Shown piece by piece: positions 53,933 through 62,356 of a DNA stretch of 64,000 nt (positions are counted from its first letter, which is position 1; each line of letters opens with the position of its first letter). The notes under the pieces are model-generated. The model did no database searches. It had not been told where the DNA came from and saw only the letters and a program-made list of their open reading frames with translations. Both the position numbers and the translations under genes were made by a program. Source of the DNA: an uncultured Bacteroidales bacterium (GTDB taxonomy: Bacteria; Bacteroidota; Bacteroidia; Bacteroidales; UBA932). The DNA is taken from the NCBI GenBank assembly GCA_900541925.1, contig UQMB01000015.1, forward strand, positions 1 through 64,000, given 5' to 3'.

Positions 53933-55000
53933 CTGAAGACCGCCGTTGTCATACTGAATTGGAACACCAGGGATTATCTGGCTCAGTTCATCCCAGCCAT
54001 AGAGGAAAGCCTCTGCGGCCGGGATGCGGAGCTTGTGGTCGCTGACAACGGGAGTACTGACGGTTCCGTGGAGATGCTCGTCACGCATTTCCCCGGCATC
54101 AGGACCATAGTCCTTGACCGCAACTACGGTTTCACCGGAGGGTACAACAGGGCCATGGCCCGTCTCCTCTCCGGCCCCGGTCCGCGGCCGGAATACCTTA
54201 TTCTGCTCAACTCGGACATACTTGTCGAGCCGGGCTGGCTCGACAGGCTCACGGACTACATGGACACGCACCCGGAATGCGGGATATGCGGCCCTAAACT
54301 GCTGGCGCTCACACATAAGGACGGCGCATACATACAAACTGACAGGCTTGAATACGCCGGTGCCGCAGGAGGATACATCGACCGTTTCGGCTATCCTTTC
54401 TGCCGCGGACGCGTCCTGTCACGCACTGACATCGACGGCCCGGGATACTCTTCCGTCAAGGATGTCCTGTGGGTGTCGGGGGCCTGTCTGATGACCAGGG
54501 CCTCGCTGTGGGAGGAGTCGGGAGGACTGGATGAGAGGTTTTTCGCCCACATGGAGGAAATCGACTACTGCTGGCGGGCCCAGCTTGCCGGACACAGGGT
54601 CCGTGTCGTCCCGTCTTCGCGCGTCTGGCATCTGGGAGGCGGCACGCTCCCGAGGACTTCCGCCACCAAGCTGAGGCTCAACTACCGCAACGGGCTGCTG
54701 CTGCTCGACAACAACCTGGCCCCCACCATAGGCCGCTTCAAGGCACGCGTCAGGATCATCACCAGACTCGTCCTGGATGACTGCAGCGCCCTGGTCTACC
54801 TGCTCGGAGGCAAGACGGACTTCTGCGGGTCCGTGTTCCGGGCGCACCGCGAATACCGCCGGCTCCGCAAAGTGCCGCACAAGGCGGCGAGCAGGAACGG
54901 GGACGTACGTGGAGTGGCGCCCGTCTGCATCATCCTCCAGTCACTGCTGCGGGGAGAGAGGATTTTTGATTATTTGCGAAGATATGAAGATAGTCATTGA
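53933..55000 (+). CDS. Family 2 glycosyltransferase (rhamnosyltransferase-like), with a non-standard start
   Basis: This is a GT-A fold transferase, probably for surface or cell-wall glycans. The first beta-strand AVVILNWNTRDYL lies upstream of any ATG, GTG or TTG in frame; the first standard start (GTG 54035) would delete it. The codon that aligns with the usual MKTAVVILNWN opening is CTG at 53933, 13 bases after the slyD stop and in the same frame. The motifs are ADNGSTDGS, NSDILVEPGWLD (metal/nucleotide site), GACLMTRASLWEESGGLDERFFAHMEEIDYCWRAQLAGH in pieces, and VWHLGGG. The C-terminus (DDCSALVYLLGG) is a short hydrophobic region. It overlaps trkA by 17 bases. The start is uncertain: CTG initiation, readthrough, or a local sequence error. 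Confidence 0.82.
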   Translation: MKTAVVILNWNTRDYLAQFIPAIEESLCGRDAELVVADNGSTDGSVEMLVTHFPGIRTIVLDRNYGFTGGYNRAMARLLSGPGPRPEYLILLNSDILVEPGWLDRLTDYMDTHPECGICGPKLLALTHKDGAYIQTDRLEYAGAAGGYIDRFGYPFCRGRVLSRTDIDGPGYSSVKDVLWVSGACLMTRASLWEESGGLDERFFAHMEEIDYCWRAQLAGHRVRVVPSSRVWHLGGGTLPRTSATKLRLNYRNGLLLLDNNLAPTIGRFKARVRIITRLVLDDCSALVYLLGGKTDFCGSVFRAHREYRRLRKVPHKAASRNGDVRGVAPVCIILQSLLRGERIFDYLRRYEDSH

Positions 55001-56345
55001 AGGCGCGGGTGAGGTAGGATCCCACCTTGCGAAAATGCTCCGCTCCGAGGGCAACGAAATCACCATCATCGACGACAACCCGCAAAGGCTGGCGGCGATG
55101 TCCGCTTACGCCGATGTGGAGACAATACTCGGCAATCCGTCATCGATCAAGGTCCTCCGGGAAGCGGGCGTGGCGGAGGCCGACCTTTATATAGCCGTCT
55201 ACCCATTCGCCCCGCAGGAGGTCAACATAGTCGGGGCCCTGCTCGCCAAGAGGCTCGGGGCCGCCAAGGTGATAGCCAGGATTAGCGACGAGGAGTTCCT
55301 GTCGGCCGAGAACAAGCTGCTGTTCAAGGAGATGGGTATCGAGATGATGTTCTACCCGGAGAGGATAGCGGCAGACGAGATTATAGACTTCCTCAACCAC
55401 AACTCCACGGCCGAGACGATGGAGTTCGCCCGCGGCAAGTTGCAGATAGCGGTATTCAAGCTCAATGAAGAGTCGCCGCTGCTTGACCTCAAACTCTCCG
55501 AATTCATCAGCACCATCACGCCTGAGGACCTCAAGCAGTTCAGGGTCATAGCCATCTCCCGCGACGGCAAGACCATCATCCCGAAACTCAACACCAAGTT
55601 CCTGTTCGGAGACCTTGTCTTCACCATCTCGAGAAGGGAGGGTGTGGCGGCACTGCATAAACTGTTCGGCAAGAGCAACATAGAGATCAGCAGCGCATTT
55701 ATCCTCGGCGGCGGACGGACATCCGAGATGCTGGCCCGCTCCCTTGCCGCCAACGGCATCAGCGTCAAGATAGTCGAGAAGGACAGGGAGCGCTGTATAC
55801 ATCTATCGGAGAACCTGCCGGATTCGGTGCTGGTCATCAACGGGGACGGGCGCAACTCGGACTTCCTCTACGAAGAGGGCATACAGCAGTATGACGTCTT
55901 CATAGCCCTCGGGGAGAGCGACGAGAGCAATGTGCTCTCCTGTGTGGTGGCGCGCAAATTCGGAGTCGCGCGGACAGTGGCCGAAGTCGAGAACATCGAG
56001 TACATAAGGCTTGCGGAAGAGATGGGCGTAGACAATGTCATCAACCGCAAACTCATCACGGCGGGCAGGATATTCAGGCTCACACTCTCCGGCAAGGCCC
56101 GGTTCGTCAGATACATGGCAGGCACCAACACCGAGGTGATGGAGTACACCGTGGCCCCTGGAGCGCCTATCACCAGGGGACCGCTCAAGGACCTGGATTT
56201 CCCGCAGAACGCGATAATAGTCGGGGTCATCCGGGGCAACGACGCCAGCATCGCCGTCGGAGACACCACGATAGAAGCCTACGACAGGGTGGCCATATTC
56301 GCCATGCCGGAGTCTCTGAGGGAGATCGACCGCTTCTTCAGGTGA
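54984..56345 (+). CDS. trkA: Trk potassium uptake regulator TrkA
   Basis: This is the peripheral NAD-binding subunit controlling a Trk/Ktr potassium channel. The 453-residue form has two RCK units: MKIVIEGAGEVGSHLAKML with Rossmann-type GxGxxG-like start, IIDDNPQRLAAM, then the second unit with FILGGGRTSEMLARSLAANGISVKIVEKD and NGDGRNSDFLYEEG. Each unit ends in a TrkA_C domain (LKLSEF and GAPITRGPLKDLDFPQNAIIVGVIRG). The start at 54984 is set by the Rossmann motif; the upstream extension runs through the GT gene. No trkH lies in the window. Confidence 0.95.
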   Translation: MKIVIEGAGEVGSHLAKMLRSEGNEITIIDDNPQRLAAMSAYADVETILGNPSSIKVLREAGVAEADLYIAVYPFAPQEVNIVGALLAKRLGAAKVIARISDEEFLSAENKLLFKEMGIEMMFYPERIAADEIIDFLNHNSTAETMEFARGKLQIAVFKLNEESPLLDLKLSEFISTITPEDLKQFRVIAISRDGKTIIPKLNTKFLFGDLVFTISRREGVAALHKLFGKSNIEISSAFILGGGRTSEMLARSLAANGISVKIVEKDRERCIHLSENLPDSVLVINGDGRNSDFLYEEGIQQYDVFIALGESDESNVLSCVVARKFGVARTVAEVENIEYIRLAEEMGVDNVINRKLITAGRIFRLTLSGKARFVRYMAGTNTEVMEYTVAPGAPITRGPLKDLDFPQNAIIVGVIRGNDASIAVGDTTIEAYDRVAIFAMPESLREIDRFFR

Positions 56346-56397
56346 CAGAATGTCAGTGGCAGGGCTTTTGATTCATTCCCTGCAAAACAAATTGATT

Positions 56398-56961
56398 ATG
56401 GCAGAAAAAGAAGATATGAAGCAGGAGCCGGAACTCGAAGAGAAGGCCTCCGACGTTGAAGAAAAGAAAAAGAAGCAGAGCAAGAAGGAGGAGCGCAAGG
56501 AAAGCGAACTCAAGAAGCAGGTCGCCGAACTGACTGACAAACTGGCGAAAGAGAAGGACGACTATATACGTCTGATGGCGGAGTTTGAGACATTTCGCCG
56601 GCGTTCCGCCGAAGACAGACTCTCACTGACCGCTTCCGCTGCGGCAGACACGGTCAAGGGCATGCTTCCGGTGCTTGACGCCTGCGAAAGGGCCATGGAG
56701 ATGCTCGCATCTTCGGCAGACGAAGCCGCCATAGAGGGCACAAATCTGATTTACAATAAGTTGATGGACTACCTCAAGACCAAGGGTCTCGACAAGATCG
56801 AGGCTAAGGGCGAGAAATTCGACACCGACCTCCACGAGGCGGTGACACAGATTCCCGCACCAGCCGAGGATCTCAAAGGCAAGGTCGTTGATGTGATCCA
56901 GACAGGATACACCTTCAACGGAAAGGTTCTCCGCTATGCCAAGGTGGTCGTTGGAGCATAA
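56398..56961 (+). CDS. grpE: Nucleotide exchange factor GrpE
   Basis: GrpE drives ADP/ATP exchange on DnaK. From ATG 56398 it is 187 residues: a charged Lys/Glu-rich coiled-coil N-terminus (EEKKKKQSKKEERKESELKK), the dimer helix (LTDKLAKEKDDYIRLMAEFETFRRRSAEDR) and the C-terminal beta domain (GEKFDTDLHEAVTQIPAP, VDVIQTGYTFNGKVLRYAKVVVG). An in-frame start at 56350 would add 16 residues of no family match. dnaJ follows six bases later. Confidence 0.96.
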   Translation: MAEKEDMKQEPELEEKASDVEEKKKKQSKKEERKESELKKQVAELTDKLAKEKDDYIRLMAEFETFRRRSAEDRLSLTASAAADTVKGMLPVLDACERAMEMLASSADEAAIEGTNLIYNKLMDYLKTKGLDKIEAKGEKFDTDLHEAVTQIPAPAEDLKGKVVDVIQTGYTFNGKVLRYAKVVVGA

Positions 56962-56967
56962 CAGATT

Positions 56968-58143
56968 ATGGCAGAAAAAAGAGATTATTATGAGGTGCTC
57001 GGCCTCCAGAAGGGGGCCAGCGCAGACGATATAAAGAGCGCTTACCGCAAGGCGGCGCTCAAATGGCATCCGGACCGCTGGGTAAGCGGCACGGACGAGG
57101 AGAAAAAGACCGCCGAGGAGAAATTCAAGGAGGCATCAGAGGCATATTCGGTGCTCAGCGACCCGGACAAGAAGGCCAAATACGACCAGTTCGGATTCGC
57201 GGGCGTCGGAGACAACGCCGGAGGACAGAACTGGGCTCAGGACTTCGGAAGCCTGGACGACCTGCTGAAGAACATCTTCGGTGGCGGATTCAGTTTCGGC
57301 GGCTCCTCTTTCGGTGGCGGGTCCCCGTTCGGGGGCAGAAGCCAGAGGAACGGCGGGTCCCGCGTCGTGCGCGGCAGTGACCTTGCGGTAAAAGTCAGGC
57401 TCACCCTCGAAGAGATTGCCTCCGGATGCGAGAAGACCGTCACCGTGGAGCGCAACAGACCTTGCCCGTCATGCGGCGGCAAGGGTACGACCAACGCATC
57501 TGACATCAAGGTCTGCCCTACATGCAACGGTTCCGGTCAGGTGATGACCGGCAGTTTCATATTCAGCAAAGTCTCGACCTGCCCGAACTGCAAGGGTTCA
57601 GGCAAGATTGTCTCCAACCCGTGCAGCCAGTGCAGAGGCACGGGCGTGGTCAAGGTCAGGGAGAACGTGACTGTCAAGATTCCGGCAGGAGTCGAGGGAG
57701 GGATGCAGCTGACCGTCCAGGGCGGCGGCGACACCGGCCCGATGGGAGGTGTCAACGGAGACCTCTATGTCACCATAGAGGAAATCCCGCACTCATTCTT
57801 CAAGAGAGAGGGACAGAACCTCTTCTATACCAAAGTCATACGGGTCACTGACGCCATCTTGGGATGTGAAATATCCATACCTTGCCTCGACGGGCCGCAG
57901 ACGCTCAAGCTGCCGGCAGGCACTCAGTCAGGCACAGTACAGAAACTCCGCGGCAAGGGTCTTCCGTCAGTGAACGGATACGGCAAGGGCGACTTGTATG
58001 TCAAGATCCTGATATGGGTGCCTCACAAGCTGAGCAAGAGCGAGAAAGACGCTTTCGAGGCCATGAGGGGCAGCGATTCATTCAAGCCGGCTCCGACCAG
58101 GGACGACATGATGATATTCAAAAAAGAGAGTGAATTCTTCTAA
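56968..58143 (+). CDS. dnaJ: Chaperone protein DnaJ
   Basis: This Hsp40 co-chaperone stimulates DnaK. Its 391 residues hold a J domain with HPD at 34-36 (KWHPDRW), a Gly/Phe-rich stretch (FGGGFSFGGSSFGGGSPFGG) and four zinc-binding repeats: CPSCGGKG, CPTCNGSG, CPNCKGSG, CSQCRGTG. Substrate-binding C-terminal domains follow. The HPD loop has an insertion (VSGTDEEKKTAEE), common in Bacteroidota DnaJ. It forms an operon with grpE; dnaK is elsewhere. Confidence 0.98.
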   Translation: MAEKRDYYEVLGLQKGASADDIKSAYRKAALKWHPDRWVSGTDEEKKTAEEKFKEASEAYSVLSDPDKKAKYDQFGFAGVGDNAGGQNWAQDFGSLDDLLKNIFGGGFSFGGSSFGGGSPFGGRSQRNGGSRVVRGSDLAVKVRLTLEEIASGCEKTVTVERNRPCPSCGGKGTTNASDIKVCPTCNGSGQVMTGSFIFSKVSTCPNCKGSGKIVSNPCSQCRGTGVVKVRENVTVKIPAGVEGGMQLTVQGGGDTGPMGGVNGDLYVTIEEIPHSFFKREGQNLFYTKVIRVTDAILGCEISIPCLDGPQTLKLPAGTQSGTVQKLRGKGLPSVNGYGKGDLYVKILIWVPHKLSKSEKDAFEAMRGSDSFKPAPTRDDMMIFKKESEFF

Positions 58144-58148
58144 AAAAT

Positions 58149-58179
58149 TTTGGAGGTTCACAATTATTGCCTATCTTTG
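58149..58179 (+). promoter_or_regulatory. Promoter of rplS
   Basis: TTTG at 58149-58152 and TATCTTTG at 58172-58179 are 19 bases apart, a full Bacteroidota consensus, giving a leader of about 65 bases before the ATG at 58248. Confidence 0.75.
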
Positions 58180-58247
58180 CAATCCGAAAACGGCAGCCTC
58201 TCTTCAGACGGTTTGATGACGCTGCGATTAGAACATAATTTGAGATT

Positions 58248-58628
58248 ATGGATTTGATAAAATTAGTGGAGCAGTCATTCAGCGAGAACAAGACTGCATC
58301 CTACCCGGAGTTCAAGGCCGGTGACACAATCACCGTGACCTACAAGATCAAGGAAGGCGACAAGTTCAGATTCCAGAGCTTCCGAGGTGTGGTTATCCAG
58401 ATTTGTGGAGCCACCCCGTACACGAAGACCTTTACCATCCGTAAAGTCTCCAACGGAGTCGGAGTCGAGAGGATTTTCCCTTATGAGTCTCCTGCCATCG
58501 AGAAGATTGAACTCAACAAAGTCGGAAAGGTTCGTCGCGCACGCATCTTCTACCTCCGCAACCTCGCAGGTAAGAAGGCCCGCATCAAGGAGGCAAAGCG
58601 CAACGTGAAAGAAACTCCGGCAGAATAA
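58248..58628 (+). CDS. rplS: 50S ribosomal protein L19
   Basis: This large-subunit protein at the 30S-50S interface is 126 residues, with the L19 core PEFKAGDTITVTYKIKEGDK, RFQSFRGVVIQICG, TFTIRKVSNGVGVERIFPYESP and KVRRARIFYLRNLAGKKARIKE. It is a single gene with its own promoter; an 8-bp hairpin (58634-58654) lies between its stop and the tRNA. Confidence 0.98.
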   Translation: MDLIKLVEQSFSENKTASYPEFKAGDTITVTYKIKEGDKFRFQSFRGVVIQICGATPYTKTFTIRKVSNGVGVERIFPYESPAIEKIELNKVGKVRRARIFYLRNLAGKKARIKEAKRNVKETPAE

Positions 58629-58633
58629 ATACA

Positions 58634-58654
58634 CAGACCGGCCAGTCCGGTCTG
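58634..58654 (+). other. Perfect 8-bp hairpin between rplS and tRNA-Arg
   Basis: CAGACCGG (58634-58641) pairs with CCGGTCTG (58647-58654) around a 5-base loop. No T run follows, so it may be a processing or weak termination signal upstream of the tRNA. Confidence 0.6.
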
Positions 58655-58658
58655 ACTC

Positions 58659-58732
58659 GGCGCCTTAGCTCAGCTGAATAGAGCATTTGACTACGGATCA
58701 AAAGGTCGCAGGTTTGAATCCTGCAGGCGTCA
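58659..58732 (+). tRNA. tRNA-Arg (anticodon ACG)
   Basis: A 74-base cloverleaf: acceptor GGCGCCT pairs with AGGCGTC (one G-T pair), the D arm contains GCTC/GAGC, the anticodon stem TTTGA/TCAAA encloses loop CTACGGA with anticodon ACG, and the T arm is GCAGG TTTGAAT CCTGC. The discriminator is A and CCA is not encoded. ACG would be edited to ICG to read CGU/CGC/CGA. Confidence 0.93.
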
Positions 58733-58733
58733 C

Positions 58734-58776
58734 AAAGAATGGTTGACCAAGATTTGGCCAACCATTCTTTTATTTT
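58734..58776 (+). terminator. Strong terminator after tRNA-Arg
   Basis: Nearly perfect 17-bp stem (58734-58750 with 58754-58770; one A-C mismatch) around a GAT loop, followed by TATTTT. Confidence 0.85.
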
Positions 58777-58802
58777 GCCCTGGGAATAAGTACATTCGCA
58801 GG

Positions 58803-61430
58803 ATGAAAACACAGACACCGCCAAGAACCATCGCCGCCTTGCTCGCGGCAATGCTCATACTGCCCTCCTGTGGCAGCACACCCGCCCAAGAAGGCCTCGA
58901 CATCATCGCCGGACCGGAACACATGAGTACGGAAATCGCTCCCGTCAACGCTCCGTTCCGCACCATCAGTTTCACCAGGCCGGCATTCCCTGAGCGCAGC
59001 ATAACGGTATCGATTCCAGAAGAGGCGTCCTCCTCAGACCCTGCGGCAGCGACCACTTCCGCCATCCAGCAGGCCATAGACGAAATGGCGGCGCATGGCG
59101 GCGGGACAGTCACCATCCCGGATGGGCACTGGACCACCGGGCGAATCTGCCTGAAGAGCAACGTCAACCTTCATCTCTCCAAGGGCTGCACCCTCAACTT
59201 CAGCGGCCGCATCAAGGACTATCTCCCGGCAGTATATACCCGTGACGAGGGCGTCAACTTATACTCCCTCGGCGCCTGCATCTACGCCGACGGGCAGACC
59301 AACATAGCCGTCACAGGCACAGGCACAATCAAAGGCCCGTCCATAGACTGTGAGATCTACAAGCGCAACTCTGAAACGGTCCATAAGATAGAAGACCTGA
59401 CAACGGGTCCGGAAGCGGAACGCATCTTCGAGGGACGCGACGGCGGACCGGTGTTTCTGCCGAAGACCATCTCCCCTATCCGCTGCAGAAAGGTCTTCAT
59501 CGAAGGCGTGACCCTGGAAGACGGACTCTTCTGGAACATTGTCCCGCAATACTGCGAAGACGTCATCATCCGCGGCGTGACGGTCCGCAGTTTCGGGCAC
59601 GGACGCACAGACGGCATAGACATAGACTCCAGCCGCGATGTTCTCATAGAATACTGCTCGCTTGATTGTCAGGATGACTGCTACACCATGAAATCCGGGC
59701 GCGGCGACGACGGCGTGGACACCGCCATCCCGACAGAGAATGTCGTGATCCGCAACTCCGTAGCCCTGCGTGGCGCCGGAGGCATAGTCTGCGGCACAGA
59801 GACCGCCGGAGGCATACGCAACATCTACCTGCACGACTGTATTTTCGACGGCACCGACCAGGCATTCCGCTTCAAGTCCCGCCGGCCACGCGGCGGCGGC
59901 GCGGAAAACATATATATCGAGCGCGTCAAGGCTAATGTCCTCAAGGACGCGCTTTTCTGCGACCAGCTCGGTTCCAGCCGATGGGTCGGGCAGCTAGCGG
60001 AGCGCTACCCCGCCCCAGAAGTCACCCGCCTGACTCCGTACCTGCGCAACATATCCATCCATGACATAGAGATAGAAAACTGCCGCAACCTGATCAACGT
60101 CACTGCCTTGCCGGAGCTAAAAGCTTCAAACATCTTCTTCGGCAATGTTTCTGCCCGATGCGAGAAGATAGGCAAGGTACAGGATGTCAACGGGTTCTCT
60201 ATCAAAGATATAAGAGTCGAGTCAGAAGATACGCATTTCACCGTTGACGCATGCGATTATGCTTCGTTCTTCGGTTTTGCCAACACTTCCAAGGACTGCC
60301 CCATACAGATCGACACCATCGGCAGGTGCGACTATCTGTGCATACAAAATTACCCGCTGCACCCGGTCAGGTACAGTTCCATAAAGCCGGGCGAAGTCTG
60401 GCTGGACACGGACGGCAAACCCATTCAGGCGCACGGGTTTCAGGTCACTTACAGGGACGGCAGATACTATTGGTACGGAGAGGACAAGACGGCTACGCTC
60501 TTCGGCACCAACAGGATTTTCTGCGGCGTGCGTTGCTACTCGTCCGACGATTTCTACAACTGGAAGGACGAGGGAGACATCCTCGCTCCCTCCTCCGACC
60601 CGGCATCGCCTCTGCATTGGTCGCAGAAACTTGAGCGCCCGCACATCGTATATAGCGAAAAGACAGGCAAATATGTCTGCTGGCTCAAGTACCAGGCCAA
60701 TGACGGACATTTCGTGATTACCCAATCTGACAATTTCCTCGGCCCATACGAGTATGTCACAAGCATCAAGCCGGACGGGTTCGCCGTGGGAGACTTCGAC
60801 ATGTACACCGACCCGCAGACCGGCAAGTCTTATGTCTGGTTCGAGCGCCCGCACTGGGAGTACATATGCGCCGAACTCACTGATGACTGTCTGGGCGTCA
60901 ACGGCAAGTTCTCCGAGCACTTCGTGGGGCTCACTCCCCCGCTGACGCGTGAAGCAGCCGCGCATTTCGTCAAGGACGGCCGCCACTACATCTTCACTTC
61001 CGGAACCACCAGCTACACGCCCAACCCTTCAGAAATCGCCGTGTTTGACGATTATCATGGCGAGTATGAAGTGCTGGGAGACCCGCATGTCGGCGACAGA
61101 TACGCCCATTCATTCTGCTCCCAGATCACAAGCGTGCTCAAGATTCCGGGCAGGGATCTCTATGTGGCGATGGCGGACAGATGGCAGCCATACACCCTCA
61201 ACACTGACATTCCGGCCAGAGAATATGACAAGTTTTTAGCGCGGTACAAAGACCACCGTCCGTATCCGAGGGATTTCAACACCCCCACGACCGCCGACCG
61301 GCTCTACACTCTGGTCACGCCTTCACAGGCCGTCTACAACGCCACCTATGTCTTCCTGCCGGTAGTATTCCGCAACGGGATGCCGACCATCGAATGGAAG
61401 GACGAGTGGCGCATCGAAGACTACGAATGA
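58803..61430 (+). CDS. GH28-GH43-like bifunctional pectinase lipoprotein
   Basis: This 875-residue protein, from ATG 58803, is a probable lipoprotein (lipobox ILPSC). Residues about 45-520 are a GH28 beta-helix: GIDIDSSRDV, CQDDCYTMKSGRGDDG, FRFKSRRPRGGGAENIYIE. The GHG motif reads GAGG (RGAGGIVCGTETAGG), so the conserved His is replaced by Ala. From about 526 comes a GH43-like five-bladed propeller: EVWLDTDGKPIQAHGFQVTY, DGRYYWYGEDKT, VGDFDMYTDPQTGKSYVWFE, HFVKDGRHYIFTSGTTSY. Such GH43 groups act on galactan or arabinan side chains. It probably complements the main pectin locus 27 kb away. A weak -7 box TACATTCG (58791-58798) lies four bases before the ATG. Confidence 0.83.
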   Translation: MKTQTPPRTIAALLAAMLILPSCGSTPAQEGLDIIAGPEHMSTEIAPVNAPFRTISFTRPAFPERSITVSIPEEASSSDPAAATTSAIQQAIDEMAAHGGGTVTIPDGHWTTGRICLKSNVNLHLSKGCTLNFSGRIKDYLPAVYTRDEGVNLYSLGACIYADGQTNIAVTGTGTIKGPSIDCEIYKRNSETVHKIEDLTTGPEAERIFEGRDGGPVFLPKTISPIRCRKVFIEGVTLEDGLFWNIVPQYCEDVIIRGVTVRSFGHGRTDGIDIDSSRDVLIEYCSLDCQDDCYTMKSGRGDDGVDTAIPTENVVIRNSVALRGAGGIVCGTETAGGIRNIYLHDCIFDGTDQAFRFKSRRPRGGGAENIYIERVKANVLKDALFCDQLGSSRWVGQLAERYPAPEVTRLTPYLRNISIHDIEIENCRNLINVTALPELKASNIFFGNVSARCEKIGKVQDVNGFSIKDIRVESEDTHFTVDACDYASFFGFANTSKDCPIQIDTIGRCDYLCIQNYPLHPVRYSSIKPGEVWLDTDGKPIQAHGFQVTYRDGRYYWYGEDKTATLFGTNRIFCGVRCYSSDDFYNWKDEGDILAPSSDPASPLHWSQKLERPHIVYSEKTGKYVCWLKYQANDGHFVITQSDNFLGPYEYVTSIKPDGFAVGDFDMYTDPQTGKSYVWFERPHWEYICAELTDDCLGVNGKFSEHFVGLTPPLTREAAAHFVKDGRHYIFTSGTTSYTPNPSEIAVFDDYHGEYEVLGDPHVGDRYAHSFCSQITSVLKIPGRDLYVAMADRWQPYTLNTDIPAREYDKFLARYKDHRPYPRDFNTPTTADRLYTLVTPSQAVYNATYVFLPVVFRNGMPTIEWKDEWRIEDYE

Positions 61431-61453
61431 CCGTCGGGCGCACTTTGTTTTCA

Positions 61454-61615
61454 GCAAGCGGCAAAAAATAAGTCGCCGCAGATTTGGCAAAGATTTTTGA
61501 GGATATATTTCTTTTTGAAGAAGGAGTGTGCCGGTGGCACATGACTGATGAAAAAAGGAATATTGACCAAAAAGATTGCCTAAGGTGAGGCAAGTTATTT
61601 TTTAACGATTACTTA
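61454..61615. repeat. Direct repeat, copy 1 (about 160 bp, with internal hairpins)
   Basis: This copy aligns with copy 2 at 61847-62006 over its whole length with scattered changes. It holds hairpin A GCGGC...GCCGC (61458-61479), hairpin B TGTGCC GGT GGCACA (61527-61541), hairpin C TTGCCT...AGGCAA (61576-61593), and ends with TTTTTTAACGATTACT. No ORF is supported. Confidence 0.85.
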
Positions 61616-61639
61616 TTTTTGACGATTACTCGGCAAGGC

Positions 61640-61808
61640 TAGAAGTTGTTTTGAATTTATTTGTCATAAATTTTATGAAGATTTTTTCTGTCAGAGTTTT
61701 TTCTGGATTTTGAGAAAGATAGTAGAACTATATGACCGAAAAAGCCAGGAAAAAATATGGCGAAAAAGCAAGTAACAGAATTTTCAACATAAATCAAAAC
61801 AACTTCTA
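61640..61808. mobile_element. MITE-like element with 15-bp perfect terminal inverted repeats
   Basis: TAGAAGTTGTTTTGA at 61640-61654 is repeated inverted at 61794-61808. The outer TA on each side could be a TA target duplication, as in mariner/IS630-type elements. The 169-bp AT-rich interior carries no ORF, so it would be non-autonomous. It lies between the two copies of the direct repeat. Confidence 0.5.
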
Positions 61809-61830
61809 TATCAAGTATCGAATATTTTTA

Positions 61831-61838
61831 TATCTTTG
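61831..61838 (+). promoter_or_regulatory. -7 box TATCTTTG upstream of repeat copy 2
   Basis: TATCTTTG fits the Bacteroidota -7 box. Transcription from here would place the whole of repeat copy 2 in the leader of the DUF2795 gene at 62022. Confidence 0.45.
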
Positions 61839-61846
61839 CGCACGAA

Positions 61847-62006
61847 GTAAGCGGCAAAAATAAGTTGCCGCAGATTTGGCAAAGATTTTTGAGGACAGAT
61901 GTCTTTTTGAAGAAAGTGTGTGCCGATGGCACATGGCTGATGAAAAAAGGAATATAGACCAAAAAGATCGCCCAAGGTGATGCAACTTGGTTTTTAACGA
62001 TTACTA
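61847..62006. repeat. Direct repeat, copy 2 (about 160 bp, with internal hairpins)
   Basis: Partner of copy 1. Hairpin A is a perfect 7-bp stem here (GCGGCAA/TTGCCGC, 61851-61871). Hairpin B is kept with a changed loop base (TGTGCC GAT GGCACA, 61919-61933), while hairpin C has decayed. It ends with TTTTTAACGATTACT, 15 bases before the next start codon. Confidence 0.85.
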
Positions 62007-62021
62007 AACACTGTAAGACTT

Positions 62022-62243
62022 ATGTATTGGACACTTGAACTGGCAAGCAGCCTGGATGATGCTCCATGGCCTGCAAGCAAAGAAGAATTGATTGATTATG
62101 CAAACCGCTCCGGAGCACCGGAGGAAGTCATAGAGAACCTCGAAGAACTCGAGGAGGAAGGAGAGATATACGAATCCATCGAGGACATCTGGCCCGACTA
62201 CCCCACCAAAGACGATTTCTTCTTTAACGAGGAAGAGTATTAA
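62022..62243 (+). CDS. DUF2795-family small acidic protein
   Basis: This 73-residue acidic protein begins MYWTLELASSLDDAPWPASK and ends DIWPDYPTKDDFFFNEEEY, a highly conserved Bacteroidota protein that I associate with DUF2795. The middle (EELIDYANRSGAPEEVIENLEEL) forms a helical pair typical of that family. Its function is unknown. It is preceded by the structured direct repeat and followed by about 190 bases holding only a terminator. Confidence 0.85.
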   Translation: MYWTLELASSLDDAPWPASKEELIDYANRSGAPEEVIENLEELEEEGEIYESIEDIWPDYPTKDDFFFNEEEY

Positions 62244-62356
62244 GGCTTAAGTTACGCTTGGTAGAGTTCGCTTAAACTTATTTGTATTTTGAGATGTAAG
62301 CGACGATTTCAGGCGGAAGTTTACAAGATTGATAGCCGCGGAGCCAAGAGCCCGCA

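Noticed and set aside
54035..54037. GTG start for the glycosyltransferase
   Set aside because: It would remove the first beta-strand of the GT-A fold (AVVILNWN), which is clearly encoded upstream in the same frame.
58659..58732. Duplicate of the tRNA 3' end marking a defined genomic island
   Set aside because: I looked for the last 20 bases of the tRNA in the right-hand region and found no second copy within the window.
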